In this document: positions 17,051 through 26,309 of the stretch, in pieces
Layout of the letters: every line of letters begins with the position of its first letter
How positions within the stretch are numbered: the stretch's first letter is position 1
Assembly (NCBI GenBank): GCA_028818695.1
Contig: JAPPNK010000026.1
Span: forward strand, 199,164-263,163
DNA length: 64,000 bases
Direction of reading: 5' to 3'
Source: Candidatus Poribacteria bacterium
Lineage (GTDB): Bacteria; Poribacteria; WGA-4E; GCA-2687025
Notes under the pieces: model-generated
Database searches by the model: none
What the model was told of the DNA's origin: nothing
Seen by the model: the letters and a program-made list of their open reading frames with translations, nothing else
Translations under genes and position numbers: made by a program

Positions 17051-18910
17051 ATGACCAAAAAGAGCCGTATCCGTTCCAACGTTCTGCGCCTCGCCCTGTT
17101 TTTAGCCGCGCCGCTTGTTTTAGCCAACGCGCCCGCCCTGCCGGACATCACGCTCGCGGGGCATACCTACTACATCACCTCGGTGGCGTATTCTCCGGGC
17201 GGCAAGCGGCTTGCCTCCTCCGGCTGGGACCACACCGCGCGGATTTGGGACGCGCAGACAGGCGGGCTTCTTCACACGCTTCTGGGGCATAACGGCCATG
17301 TGTATTTTGTGGCGTATTCTCCGGACGGCAAGCGGATCGCCTCCGTCGGCGCGGATACGACCGTGCGCTTTTGGGACGCCGAGACGGGCGCCCTGCTCCA
17401 AACGCTTAACGGACATACGGACAAGGTTCGGTATGCGGTTTATTCGCATGACGGCAAGACGCTCATGAGCGCCGGGAACGACGCGACCGCGCGCCTCTGG
17501 AACGCGCAGACAGGCGCGCCGATCCATACGCTTAAAGGGCATAGGAGCTATGTCGTCTCCGGCGCCTTTACGCGCGACGGCAAGCGTATCGCCACCGGCA
17601 GCTCCGACCAGACGATACGGCTCTGGAACGCCGAAACAGGCAAGCCGCTCCAAACGATTCAAGGACACACGGGAGAGGTTCGAGCGCTCCAGTACTCCCC
17701 CGACGGCAAGACGCTCGTCAGCGGCGCCGAAGACGACACGATACGCTTCTGGGACGCCGAAACGGGCAAGCATCTGAATACCTTTACAGGACACGCGCAT
17801 TATGTCACCTCAGTCGCCTACTCGCCGGACGGCAAGCGGATCGCCTCCGCGAGCGACGACGCGACCTTGCGCCTCTGGGACCTGAAGACAGGGCGCTCGC
17901 TCCACATCTTGACCGGACACACATCGTATGTGGTCTGGCTCGCTTACTCGCCGGACGGCAAACGGATCGCCTCCGCCTGCTGGGACAGAACCATACGCAT
18001 CTGGGACGCCTCCACAGGAGCGCATCTGCAAACGCTTCTGGGGCATCAAGCGAAGGAGCTGCGCGCGGTCGCGTTTTCTCCAGACGGCAAAACGATCGCC
18101 ACAGGCGGAAGCGGTCCGGCGGTTTGCGTTTGGAACGCCAAGACAGGGGCGTATCTTTGGAAGCTGGACAATCTGCCCAGCGCCCCGCGCGCTGTCGCTT
18201 ATTCGCCGGACGGCAAAACGCTGGCGGTCGCAAGCAGTCTGGGCGTCTGGCTTTGGAACGCGCAGACGAAATCGTATCTTCGACCCCTCATGGGGCATCA
18301 GAGAGAGGTGACGGATGTTGTCTTTTCGCCGGACGGCAAACGGATTGCCTCCGTTGGAATGGACGACACGGCGCGCCTCTGGGACGCCAAGACCGGCGGT
18401 CTGCTCAACACCCTGCGCGGACATGTCAGCTTTGTCTATGCGGCAGCCTATTCGCCGGACGGCAAGACGCTCGCCACAGGCGGACTGGACAGGACGGTGC
18501 GGATATGGGACGCCCAGACGGGTCAACATTTAAACACGCTTGGGGATAAAAAAGCGGTCGTTTACGACGTCGCATTTTCTACAGACGGCAAAACGCTCGC
18601 CTGGGCGGGCAGCAAAGGGGCTGTTCAACTCTGGGACGTTCAAACAGGATCGCCGCTAAAGACGCTCAGCGCCGGCGCCGAAAAGATGTACGCCGCAGCT
18701 TTTTCGCCGGACAGCAAGCTGCTCGCGTCAGCGGGAGAAGAGAAGCTCATACGAGTTTGGGATATAGAGACCGGCAAGGTTGTAGAGACATTCTCGGCGG
18801 AAGGGGCGCCGATACGGTCGCTGGCGTTTTCTCCGGACGGCAAAAGCCTCGCCGCCGCCGATGAAGATTATAGCGGACGCATCTATCTCCTCGCCAAGCC
18901 GTCGAAATAA
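17051..18910 (+). CDS. Exported WD40 protein 3 (14 repeats)
   Basis: The 619-residue protein has a signal peptide like that of protein 1 (LRLALFLAAPLVLANA), 14 WD40 repeats and the end GRIYLLAKPSK. Its second half is nearly the same as in protein 2. In the first half, two repeats depart from the SPDGK consensus (YSHDGKTLMSAG, FTRDGKRIATGS). It is the last gene of the tandem array, and no partner gene is attached. A short relic of a family-2 element and then the secD promoter follow. Function is unknown; WD40 propellers commonly bind peptides. Confidence 0.88.
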   Translation: MTKKSRIRSNVLRLALFLAAPLVLANAPALPDITLAGHTYYITSVAYSPGGKRLASSGWDHTARIWDAQTGGLLHTLLGHNGHVYFVAYSPDGKRIASVGADTTVRFWDAETGALLQTLNGHTDKVRYAVYSHDGKTLMSAGNDATARLWNAQTGAPIHTLKGHRSYVVSGAFTRDGKRIATGSSDQTIRLWNAETGKPLQTIQGHTGEVRALQYSPDGKTLVSGAEDDTIRFWDAETGKHLNTFTGHAHYVTSVAYSPDGKRIASASDDATLRLWDLKTGRSLHILTGHTSYVVWLAYSPDGKRIASACWDRTIRIWDASTGAHLQTLLGHQAKELRAVAFSPDGKTIATGGSGPAVCVWNAKTGAYLWKLDNLPSAPRAVAYSPDGKTLAVASSLGVWLWNAQTKSYLRPLMGHQREVTDVVFSPDGKRIASVGMDDTARLWDAKTGGLLNTLRGHVSFVYAAAYSPDGKTLATGGLDRTVRIWDAQTGQHLNTLGDKKAVVYDVAFSTDGKTLAWAGSKGAVQLWDVQTGSPLKTLSAGAEKMYAAAFSPDSKLLASAGEEKLIRVWDIETGKVVETFSAEGAPIRSLAFSPDGKSLAAADEDYSGRIYLLAKPSK

Positions 18911-18944
18911 ACGTCCGCTGGTCATCGCGGTTCTTTCGAGATGG

Positions 18945-18975
18945 TGTCCCAACTTTATGCATGAGATCGGACGCC
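18945..18975. repeat. Family-2 element, right-end fragment
   Basis: TGTCCCAACTTTATGCATGAG matches the right terminus of the complete element at 3897-3923 with only a few changes. Nothing else of the element is visible here. Confidence 0.5.
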
Positions 18976-18980
18976 TCGTC

Positions 18981-19009
18981 TTGACTCTCGACCGAACCGC
19001 CGTTAAGAT
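18981..19009 (+). promoter_or_regulatory. Promoter of secDF
   Basis: -35 TTGACT (18981-18986), a 17-bp spacer and -10 TAAGAT (19004-19009), 48 bp before the secD start. Confidence 0.6.
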
Positions 19010-19057
19010 TGTTTCTTGTTGCGCGTATTGACATCAGACAGATAGGGGCGATTTCCG

Positions 19058-21046
19058 ATGCAGCGAATCGGCGCATGGAGGGTAGCAGTCATTCTTTTCA
19101 CATTCGCGCTTGCCGTGATGTGCATCCTCCCCAGCTTCTCCTCCTACTACGGAACAATGTTCGGATATCTTGACTCGCCGCTGCAGAAAAAAGACGGCGT
19201 CAGCAAGCCGCTCCCGGTCGACGAGGGCATCGAATTCACGCTCGAAGCCAGCCCTGGCAAGACGCTCCGAAACCAGTACCGCGACTTCGCCAACACGGTT
19301 CGAACGCGGGCCGCCGCCATCGGCCTTGAAGACGCAGCTGTAAACGGAGCCAAAGCTCCCATCGAAGACGCCGCGCGCGTCCAGAACAAAGCGCTCTTCA
19401 CCTACACGGACCCGCAAAACCGAACGCCTGAACAGATCATCGAACAGATGCAGCTGTTCGGCAAGTTGCCGGCGTCGCTCCGCTGGCTATTCCCGACAAC
19501 GCGCCTCAACCTAGGGCTAGACCTGAAAGGCGGCGTGTACCTTGTGCTGGAGCTGGACCTGAAAGCCGCGCAGCAGGAAACGCTGGACAATCTTCAAATA
19601 AACGTGCGCAGCAACCTGCGCGACAGTTATTACGTCAACTGCAAGGAGGTGCGGCGCGACGAAGACGCGCTCATTGTCGTCATTCAACCCAACAAAAGCT
19701 GGGGAGCCGCCGCCGATTCCAAAAAACAGGATGTCGAGCAGTATCTGAACGAGATCGAAAGCGTTCGGTCGGATCCGCTCAACGGCGGAATGCCGAACGC
19801 GGACGGGCTTGTCGAATACAGGCTATCGATCGACGAGGAGCAGTTCAGGGAGCGCGAAGACCAAGCGCTGGCGCAGATGCTGGAGGTGCTGCGGAACCGC
19901 GTCGACGCCTTCGGAGTGTCGGAGCCGGAGATACGCCGACAGCCGAACCGCCCCCGCATCATCGTTCAGCTGCCCGGCGCAAGCGATTCGTCAACAGCGG
20001 TGAATGTGGTGCGGACGATGGGCATCCTGCAGTTTCGTATGGTGAAGGAGCGCGACGACCGCCCGTGGACAGGAGTCGCCTCTCCGCCGGAACCGTCCGA
20101 GATACCGGACGACGCGGAGCTGCTGTACGACGAAGAGGGCGCTTGGTATGTGGTGGATAAACGAACGGAGGTGGAAGGAAGCCAGCTGGTGCGCGCCGGG
20201 ACATCGATCAACCAGCTTGCCGAGATTGTTGTGACGCTGAAATTCAACAGCGGCGGGCGGCGCGCCTTCGCCGACACGACGATAAACCACACGAACGAGC
20301 GCCTTGGGATCATACTGGACGGCTCGGTCGTCTCGGCGCCGAACATCAACGAGCCGATACGCGGCGGAGAAGCGACCATTAGCGGCAACTTTAGCCAGGA
20401 GGAGGCGTCCGATCTGGCGCGCATTCTGAGAGCGGGGGCGTTTCCCGTCGGCGTTGTCATTGCGGAGGAGCGCACCGTCGGACCGAGCCTAGGGAAAGAG
20501 GCGATCCTGAAAGGCGCGCGCGCCGGCGCTCTTGGAATGGCGCTCGTCCTCGTCTTTGTCATTCTTTTCTACAATCTGTGCGGCTTCTTCTCCTGGATCG
20601 CGCTGGCGCTGAACGGGCTGTTGATACTCGCCGCGCTCGCGCTGCTGAACGCGACGCTCACCCTTCCAGGCCTCGCCGGACTGGTGCTGACGATCGGCAT
20701 GGCGGTCGACGCGAACGTTCTCATCAACGAGCGCATCAAGGAGGAGATCAAGGCGGGCAAGACGATCATGTCGGCGATCAACGCCGGCTATTCGCGCGTG
20801 TTCTGGACGATCTTTGACGCGAACGTGACAACCTTTTTGACCGCTCTTGTGCTGTATATGTTCGGATCGGGCGCGGTGAAGGGGTTCGGCGTCACGCTCA
20901 TGATCGGCATTGTCTGCACCATGTTCACCGCGCTGTTTGTCACCCGCGCATTCTACCGCATTTATGAGACGCGGCAGCGGACCTCGCTTCCGATTTTCCC
21001 GCTGTTCATCGCGCGCAATCCTGCTGAAAGGGAAGCCGTTGGATAA
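19058..21046 (+). CDS. secD: Protein translocase subunit SecD
   Basis: SecD works with SecF and uses the proton gradient to pull exported proteins across the inner membrane after SecA action. The 662-residue protein has a first helix at 8-29 (VAVILFTFALAVMCILPSF), the RLNLGLDLKGGVYLVLELDL signature around residue 145, a large periplasmic P1 domain, and the five C-terminal helices (ALGMALVLVFVILFYNLCGFF; IALALNGLLILAALALLNATL; GLAGLVLTIGMAVDANVLINERIKEE; then two more). The charged block DANVLINERIKEEIKAGKT is the conserved proton-path region. Length is normal. YajC is not next door. It overlaps secF. Confidence 0.95.
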   Translation: MQRIGAWRVAVILFTFALAVMCILPSFSSYYGTMFGYLDSPLQKKDGVSKPLPVDEGIEFTLEASPGKTLRNQYRDFANTVRTRAAAIGLEDAAVNGAKAPIEDAARVQNKALFTYTDPQNRTPEQIIEQMQLFGKLPASLRWLFPTTRLNLGLDLKGGVYLVLELDLKAAQQETLDNLQINVRSNLRDSYYVNCKEVRRDEDALIVVIQPNKSWGAAADSKKQDVEQYLNEIESVRSDPLNGGMPNADGLVEYRLSIDEEQFREREDQALAQMLEVLRNRVDAFGVSEPEIRRQPNRPRIIVQLPGASDSSTAVNVVRTMGILQFRMVKERDDRPWTGVASPPEPSEIPDDAELLYDEEGAWYVVDKRTEVEGSQLVRAGTSINQLAEIVVTLKFNSGGRRAFADTTINHTNERLGIILDGSVVSAPNINEPIRGGEATISGNFSQEEASDLARILRAGAFPVGVVIAEERTVGPSLGKEAILKGARAGALGMALVLVFVILFYNLCGFFSWIALALNGLLILAALALLNATLTLPGLAGLVLTIGMAVDANVLINERIKEEIKAGKTIMSAINAGYSRVFWTIFDANVTTFLTALVLYMFGSGAVKGFGVTLMIGIVCTMFTALFVTRAFYRIYETRQRTSLPIFPLFIARNPAEREAVG

Positions 21047-21926
21047 CACGATCAACTTTTTAGGGGCGCGCCGCGTCTGCTTTTCGGTCTCCGTCGCGCT
21101 CATCGCCGTCGGGCTGGGAGTTTTGCTTCTCAAGGGCGGACCGAGCCTCGGCATCGACTTTCGGGGCGGGGTGCATATCGTCGCGACGCTAACAGAGCCC
21201 GCCGACCCCGATCAGGTCGCGGACGCCGTCGAAGCGGCAGGCATCGACCGTCCAAAAGTGGTCGCCGCCGCCGACAATGTCCTCCTGATCGACGCCTCCG
21301 CCGATAAACCGGGCGTCGGACAACAGATTGTCGAGGCGGTCGGCAAAGCTTTTCCGCTTAAAACGGGCGGCGTCGAAATCAACGAGGTCGGAGCCAATGT
21401 TGGACAAGACCTGCAGATCGCCGGCATTCTCATGATTGTCGTTTCGCTGGGCTTGCTGCTCATCTATATCTCGCTGCGGTTTGAGTGGCGGTTTGCCGTC
21501 GCCGCCATCGCCGCTATCGTCCATGACGTTCTGATTGTGCTATGCGTCTTTACGGCGCTGAATCTAGAGATCAACCTGCCGACGCTCGCCGCGTTCTTGA
21601 CGGTGGTCGGTTACTCCATCAACGACACGATCGTCGTCTTCGACAGGATACGCGAAAACAGGCGGCTCATGCGCGGCGTCCGCTACCTTGACCTCATCAA
21701 CGCGAGCGTGACGCAGACCCTGTCGCGGACGCTTCTCACTTCGCTGACAACCTTTTTTGTGGTGGCGCTCATTTTTTGGCAGTCGGTGGCGGGGGAGCTG
21801 CGGACGTTTTCGCTGGCGCTTGTGTTCGGGATCGTCGTCGGAACCTACTCGTCGATCTACATCGCCAGCCCGATTGTGTTGGCGCTTCGTCCGAAGGCGC
21901 GGTACGCGGCGGCAAAGCCGTCCTGA
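21039..21926 (+). CDS. secF: Protein translocase subunit SecF
   Basis: SecF is the second half of the SecDF pump. The 295-residue protein has NTINFLGARRVCFSVSVALIAVGLGV (first helix), GPSLGIDFRGGVHI (the SecF counterpart of the D-GG motif), GQDLQIAGILMIVVSLGLLLIYI, VVGYSINDTIVVFDRIRENRR and SRTLLTSLTTFFVVALI. The start is taken as the TTG at 21039, with AAAGGGAA six bases upstream, overlapping the end of secD by 8 nt; no ATG fits the conserved N-terminus. The overlap suggests equal, coupled synthesis of the two subunits. Confidence 0.93.
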   Translation: MDNTINFLGARRVCFSVSVALIAVGLGVLLLKGGPSLGIDFRGGVHIVATLTEPADPDQVADAVEAAGIDRPKVVAAADNVLLIDASADKPGVGQQIVEAVGKAFPLKTGGVEINEVGANVGQDLQIAGILMIVVSLGLLLIYISLRFEWRFAVAAIAAIVHDVLIVLCVFTALNLEINLPTLAAFLTVVGYSINDTIVVFDRIRENRRLMRGVRYLDLINASVTQTLSRTLLTSLTTFFVVALIFWQSVAGELRTFSLALVFGIVVGTYSSIYIASPIVLALRPKARYAAAKPS

Positions 21927-22001
21927 TATTAAGGGATAACCGGCGGCGCATCTGGATTTCCGATTTCGCAGACATGAAAGACAAGGATGGAGAAATAAAG
22001 T

Positions 22002-22508
22002 ATGAAATTGAAATCAATCGTTTGCGGCATGATCGCTTGCAGCGTTATCGCTTGCGGTGGAGGCGAGACTGAGCGCGACTCCAAAACACAACCAACCATA
22101 GAGCATGACCTCAAAGCGCGAGCAGTCAATGCGCCGAGTTATGTCCTCACAGGGACAAGAGATGTTTCCTTCCCTGGCGCAGTGCGTAAAGTATTTCAAG
22201 TACGAGTTGACCGTCAAAATACCGCTGACGTGCAATTCTCAAAAGACGACGCCATAAAAGTGGCAGCCGGCGTCATTGCAAAGAATTGCTTTCCTCCCAA
22301 TCCTCGTGTCAATGCTGCTGCTGTGCACATCCAGTTTCATGGCAGGCGCGCTGATTCCGTCGCTGACTATACCGTGAATTGGGCGCCTAACGGCGAATGG
22401 GGTAATGCTAACACAGTGAGAGCGGGCGACTACGACACCTTCAAACTGCTTATAGATTTTGAAGGCGTCGAAATAAACGACCAGGTAGAAAAAGCATTTC
22501 CAAGGTAA
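22002..22508 (+). CDS. Putative lipoprotein, unknown
   Basis: The 168-residue protein has a lipoprotein signal peptide (MKLKSIVCGMIACSVIAC, lipobox SVIAC, lipidated Cys18) followed by a Gly/Glu spacer and a compact domain of about 130 residues. I do not recognise the domain; it contains KDDAIKVAAGVIAKNCF and VHIQFHGRRADSVADYTVNWAPNG. A GGAG precedes the ATG. Base composition is clearly more AT-rich than in secF and the following genes, as with the genes at 11.7-12.9 kb, which may reflect transfer. A hairpin (22529-22561) follows the stop. Confidence 0.68.
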   Translation: MKLKSIVCGMIACSVIACGGGETERDSKTQPTIEHDLKARAVNAPSYVLTGTRDVSFPGAVRKVFQVRVDRQNTADVQFSKDDAIKVAAGVIAKNCFPPNPRVNAAAVHIQFHGRRADSVADYTVNWAPNGEWGNANTVRAGDYDTFKLLIDFEGVEINDQVEKAFPR

Positions 22509-22528
22509 GCCTGGAGTGCTTGGCCGAG

Positions 22529-22561
22529 ATTTGACGGTTGATGATCAAATACCCGTCAAAT
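22529..22561 (+). terminator. Hairpin after the lipoprotein gene
   Basis: ATTTGACGG (22529-22537) pairs with CCGTCAAAT (22553-22561), and the loop itself contains TTGATGATCAA, a further inverted repeat. There is no T-run, so termination is only possible, not shown. Confidence 0.35.
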
Positions 22562-22680
22562 ACGCAAGCCTAGACTATTAGAGGTTTGTCGAGTTTCGGA
22601 GTCCCGCAGCAGCTCACAGAACATGATCGCTGTCTTCAATCTCCGACCTCACTGATTGGGAACGCAGACGTAGTTTGCAA

Positions 22681-22765
22681 GACTCTGGATTCCCGCTTGC
22701 GCGGGAATGACGACAGGCGGCGCGGACGTTTTAAGATCAAAAATGAAAACCTCCGTATAAGCGAA
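22681..22765. repeat. Core palindrome plus ACGTTTT-type arm (inverted copy of 36589-36670)
   Basis: Read on the minus strand, the sequence from 22765 down to 22681 (CGCTTATACGGAGGTTTTCA ... AAAACGTCCGCGCCGCC ... core palindrome) is nearly the same as 36589-36670. The two copies share the arm and the palindrome but not what lies beyond them, which indicates a third repeat type. Confidence 0.6.
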
Positions 22766-22792
22766 CTGCTATTTTTAGAAGAGGAGCGGAAC

Positions 22793-23704
22793 GTGGCGAC
22801 GAAAGAGAAACCGAAGGTCGGATTTATCGGGCTGGGGATCATGGGCGCGCCCATGTCGATGAACCTGCTGAACGCGGGATTTGAGCTAGTCGTATGGAAC
22901 CGCACCGCCTCCAAAATGGAGCCGCTTCTTGAGGCGGGAGCTGAAGCGGCAGGGTCTCCCGCCGACGCGGCAGCCCGCAGCGAGGTTGTCGTCTCCATCG
23001 TCGGCGACTCGCCCGACGTCGAACAGGTCGCGCTGGGCGAAAACGGCGTCGTTGACGGCATACAGGCGGGCGGCGTCTATGTGGATATGTCGACCATCTC
23101 GCCCGCTGTGACGCGCCGGGTCGCCGAGCGTCTGTCGGCGAAGGGGGCGCTCATGCTGGACGCGCCCGTCAGCGGCGGGGACATCGGCGCGCAGGCGGGG
23201 ACGCTCTCCATTATGGTCGGCGGACCGTCCGAGGCGTTTCAAAAATGCCTCCCGCTTTTTGAAGCGATGGGCAAGAACATCGTCCACGCCGGCGAGGAGA
23301 ACGGACTTGGTCAATATGTCAAGCTCTGCAACCAGACCGCGTGCGTTTTGAACCTGCTTGCGATGTGCGAGTCGATTTCGCTCGGAGCAAAGGCGGGGCT
23401 TGACCTTGAAAAAATGCTTGCGGCGATCACAAAAGGCGCCGCCGGATCATGGATGCTGACGAACGTCGCGCCGAAGGTTCTGGACGGCGATTGGGAGCCT
23501 GGCTTTATGATCGATCTTCAGCAAAAAGACCTGCGCCTTGTTCTAGAAGCGGCGGCGGAGCTGAATCTGCCGCTGCCGGGTACGGCGCTGGTGAACCAGC
23601 TGTTTCGGTCGGTTCAAGCGGCGGACATGGGCAAAAAAGGAACGCAGGCGCTGATACACGCGCTGGAACGGCTCGGACATTTCAAGGCGGCGCGGGAAGA
23701 ATGA
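22793..23704 (+). CDS. NAD(P)-dependent 3-hydroxyisobutyrate-dehydrogenase-family oxidoreductase
   Basis: The 303-residue protein belongs to the beta-hydroxyacid dehydrogenases, which oxidise 3-hydroxy acids such as 3-hydroxyisobutyrate or tartronate semialdehyde. It has the dinucleotide site [21 protein letters not shown] at the N-terminus, the substrate motif [22 protein letters not shown], and [11 protein letters not shown] with the catalytic lysine. The exact substrate cannot be read from the sequence. The GTG at 22793 is chosen because GAGGAG stands just upstream and the Rossmann fold begins within 10 residues. The upstream 200 bp are repeat-rich. The stop overlaps the mnmG start (ATGA). 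Confidence 0.86.
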   Translation: MATKEKPKVGFIGLGIMGAPMSMNLLNAGFELVVWNRTASKMEPLLEAGAEAAGSPADAAARSEVVVSIVGDSPDVEQVALGENGVVDGIQAGGVYVDMSTISPAVTRRVAERLSAKGALMLDAPVSGGDIGAQAGTLSIMVGGPSEAFQKCLPLFEAMGKNIVHAGEENGLGQYVKLCNQTACVLNLLAMCESISLGAKAGLDLEKMLAAITKGAAGSWMLTNVAPKVLDGDWEPGFMIDLQQKDLRLVLEAAAELNLPLPGTALVNQLFRSVQAADMGKKGTQALIHALERLGHFKAAREE

Positions 23705-25581
23705 ACCGATACGGGAAGACGTACGATGTGATTGTGGTCGGCGGGGGGCATGCCGGCATTGAGGCGTCGCTTGCGGCGGCGCGCATGGGGGCGCAAACGC
23801 TTCTTTTGACGATGAATCTGGACACCATCGGGCAGATGTCGTGCAACCCTGCCATCGGCGGCCTCGCCAAGGGGCATATGGTGAAGGAGATCGACGCGCT
23901 CGGCGGAGAGATGGCGCGCGCCATTGACGACACGGGCATTCAGTTTCGGCAGCTGAACACGCGCAAGGGTCCCGCTGTCCGCGCTTCCCGCGCCCAAGCC
24001 GACAAAAAAGAGTACCAGGTTCGCATGAAAGAGACGGTCGAATCGCAGGAGAACCTGGACGTCAAGATGGCGATGGCGGACGACTTTGTCGTGGAAGGAG
24101 AAGGCAGGCCGCGCGTTCAGGGCGTCTTAACGAAAACGGGCATGTTCTACCCAGGGCGAACCGTCGTCATGACGACCGGCACGTTTTTGCGCGGGCTGAT
24201 CCATATCGGAACCTTCCAGCATAAAAGCGGGCGCGCGGGGGAGCCTTCCGCCGAAACGATGTCCGCCGGGCTGGGTCGGCTTCAGTTTCGGCTCGGCCGG
24301 CTAAAGACAGGCACGCCGCCCCGCGTCCAGGCGCGAACGATCGATTTTAGCCAACTGGAAACGCAGCCGGGCGACGACCCGCCAAAGCCGTTCTCCTTCG
24401 CTAACGACGCGGTTAAGCAGGAGCAGATGGACTGTTACCTCGCCCGCACAACGCCGACAACGCATCGGATCATCTCCGACAACCTTCATCTGTCCGCCAT
24501 GTATTCGGGGCAGATTGAGGCGAAAGGACCGCGCTACTGCCCGTCCATTGAGGACAAGATCGTCAAGTTTCCCGACAAGAGCGAGCATCTTATTTTTGTG
24601 GAGCCTGAAGGTCGGCGGACGCGCGAGGTGTACCTGAACGGCGTCTCCATGAGCCTGCCGGAGCCTGTTCAGATCGACATTGTGCGCTCCATACCGGGCT
24701 TTGAACAGGCGGAGCTGATGCGCCCCGCTTACGCCGTCGAATACGACTACTGCGATCCGACGCAGCTGCTGCCGAGCCTTGAGACGAAGCCGGCGGCGGG
24801 GCTGTATTTTGCGGGGCAGATCAACGGAACGACAGGATATGAAGAGGCGGCGGGGCAGGGCATTATGGCGGGGATCAACGCCGCCCTTGCCGCGCGTGGA
24901 GAGGAGCCGCTCGTATTGGACAGGTCAGAGGCGTATATCGGCGTTCTCATCGACGACCTTGTGACGAAAGGGACGCAGGAGCCGTATCGGATGTTCACAT
25001 CGCGCGCGGAATACCGCCTGCTGCTTCGGGAGGAGAACGCGGATCTGCGCTTGACGGAGAAGGGGCGGCGCGTCGGGCTGGCGTCGGACGGGGCGTATGA
25101 GCGATACTGTTTGAAGCGGAGGCAGATTGAAGAGGAGCTGGATCGGCTGAAAGGAGCGCGCGTGGACCCGACTGTCGAGACGCAGCGCGTCTTGCGCCGG
25201 CATGGCTCCGCCGAGCTGAAAAAGCCGACGCGCGCTTCGGAGCTGATTCGCCGCCCGGAGCTGTCGTATGAGGCGGTTTGCGCGTTGAGTCCTCCGCCTG
25301 AGCCGCTGATGCGGTCCGCCGCGCAGGAGGTTGAGCAGACGCTCAAATACGAGGGCTATATCGCTCGGCAGAACGCGCATATTGAGCAGTTTAAGCGGCT
25401 TGAGGCGTGGAAAATACCGGCTGGGTTCGATTATGAGCAGGCGGTCGGGTTGAAGCGGGAGTGCCGCGAAAAGTTGGCGGCGATACAGCCGGCGTCGCTC
25501 GGTCAGGCGTCGCGCATCTCCGGCGTTTCGCCTGCCGACATCTCGGTACTGATGGTAATTCTGCGCGGTATGGGCGGGTAA
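23701..25581 (+). CDS. mnmG: tRNA uridine 5-carboxymethylaminomethyl modification enzyme MnmG
   Basis: MnmG (GidA) acts with MnmE to install the 5-carboxymethylaminomethyl group on wobble uridine 34 of several tRNAs. The 626-residue protein has the FAD site [21 protein letters not shown] at the N-terminus, the family signatures [44 protein letters not shown] and RLKTGTPPR, then [31 protein letters not shown] and [17 protein letters not shown]. It ends in the C-terminal tRNA/MnmE-contact domain ([30 protein letters not shown]). Length and motifs are normal. The start overlaps the stop of the oxidoreductase gene by 4 nt. mnmE is not in the window. Confidence 0.97.
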   Translation: MNRYGKTYDVIVVGGGHAGIEASLAAARMGAQTLLLTMNLDTIGQMSCNPAIGGLAKGHMVKEIDALGGEMARAIDDTGIQFRQLNTRKGPAVRASRAQADKKEYQVRMKETVESQENLDVKMAMADDFVVEGEGRPRVQGVLTKTGMFYPGRTVVMTTGTFLRGLIHIGTFQHKSGRAGEPSAETMSAGLGRLQFRLGRLKTGTPPRVQARTIDFSQLETQPGDDPPKPFSFANDAVKQEQMDCYLARTTPTTHRIISDNLHLSAMYSGQIEAKGPRYCPSIEDKIVKFPDKSEHLIFVEPEGRRTREVYLNGVSMSLPEPVQIDIVRSIPGFEQAELMRPAYAVEYDYCDPTQLLPSLETKPAAGLYFAGQINGTTGYEEAAGQGIMAGINAALAARGEEPLVLDRSEAYIGVLIDDLVTKGTQEPYRMFTSRAEYRLLLREENADLRLTEKGRRVGLASDGAYERYCLKRRQIEEELDRLKGARVDPTVETQRVLRRHGSAELKKPTRASELIRRPELSYEAVCALSPPPEPLMRSAAQEVEQTLKYEGYIARQNAHIEQFKRLEAWKIPAGFDYEQAVGLKRECREKLAAIQPASLGQASRISGVSPADISVLMVILRGMGG

Positions 25582-25628
25582 CGTTGAACGGGGCGTTGGC
25601 GCTATATTAAAGCGCGGAGGCGGACGGC

Positions 25629-26309
25629 ATGAAGAAATCGCTCGCGTTGACTCTGGCGGCGGCGGTCTTGGCGGCTCTGGCGGCTTATGCCGCGTTTCGC
25701 GCCGCTACAACGTCTGTTGAGGAAACGATTGAGCCGTTGGCAATTGGGTCGGAAGTGGAGGATTTCACGCTCATTGATGCGCGCGAAAGGCAGACCGCCT
25801 CCCTGGGCGACTATGAAGAGGCGGCGGCGTTTGCGCTGATCTTTATCGGCGTTGAGTGCGAGGCGTCGAACGCCTACATAAGCCGTCTTTCGGAACTTCA
25901 TGAGGCGTATAAACAGAAGGGGGTACAGTTCCTCGCCGTCAACTCGAACGAAGAGGAGATGTTCAGCGCTGTCGAGGCGCATGCGGAGGCGCAGCAGCTG
26001 CCGTTTCCCGTTTTAAAAGACACAAACAACGCGCTGGCTGATCAGCTGAAGGCGGTTGCGGCGCCTGAAGCGTTTTTGATAGAGCCTGTCCGGCATGAAA
26101 CGGAGACAGGGGGAAAGACGGTCTATATTCTGCGTTACAGCGGAGCGGTGGACGATTCAGAAGATTCGAAGGAAGCGAAGAACCATTTTTTAAAAGAGGC
26201 GATCGACGCGCTGCTGTCAGCCGATTCGATTGTCCAGAAGCGCGTCAAGCCGAAGGGCTGCCCCATAGACCGCGTCGAAAAAGACGCACAACCGAAAGCG
26301 ACGCCATGA
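25629..26309 (+). CDS. Membrane-anchored thioredoxin/peroxiredoxin-like protein
   Basis: The 226-residue protein has an N-terminal signal anchor (KKSLALTLAAAVLAALAAYAAF) and an AhpC/TSA-type thioredoxin fold facing the periplasm: IGSEVEDFTLIDARERQTASL, FALIFIGVECEASNAYISRLSEL, GVQFLAVNSNEEE and FPVLKDTNNALADQLKAVAAPEAFLI. The active site is C-E-A-S rather than C-x-x-C, so only one catalytic cysteine (about residue 78) is present; this suggests a peroxidase-like or one-Cys mechanism. It closely resembles redoxin-domain proteins of Planctomycetes-type bacteria. GGAGG precedes the start. The stop overlaps the ispH start (ATGA). Confidence 0.78.
   Translation: MKKSLALTLAAAVLAALAAYAAFRAATTSVEETIEPLAIGSEVEDFTLIDARERQTASLGDYEEAAAFALIFIGVECEASNAYISRLSELHEAYKQKGVQFLAVNSNEEEMFSAVEAHAEAQQLPFPVLKDTNNALADQLKAVAAPEAFLIEPVRHETETGGKTVYILRYSGAVDDSEDSKEAKNHFLKEAIDALLSADSIVQKRVKPKGCPIDRVEKDAQPKATP

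Noticed and set aside
13013-18910. WD40 genes as a defence or NLR-like signalling system
   Set aside because: All three have signal peptides and no NTPase, kinase or effector domain, and no such gene is adjacent.
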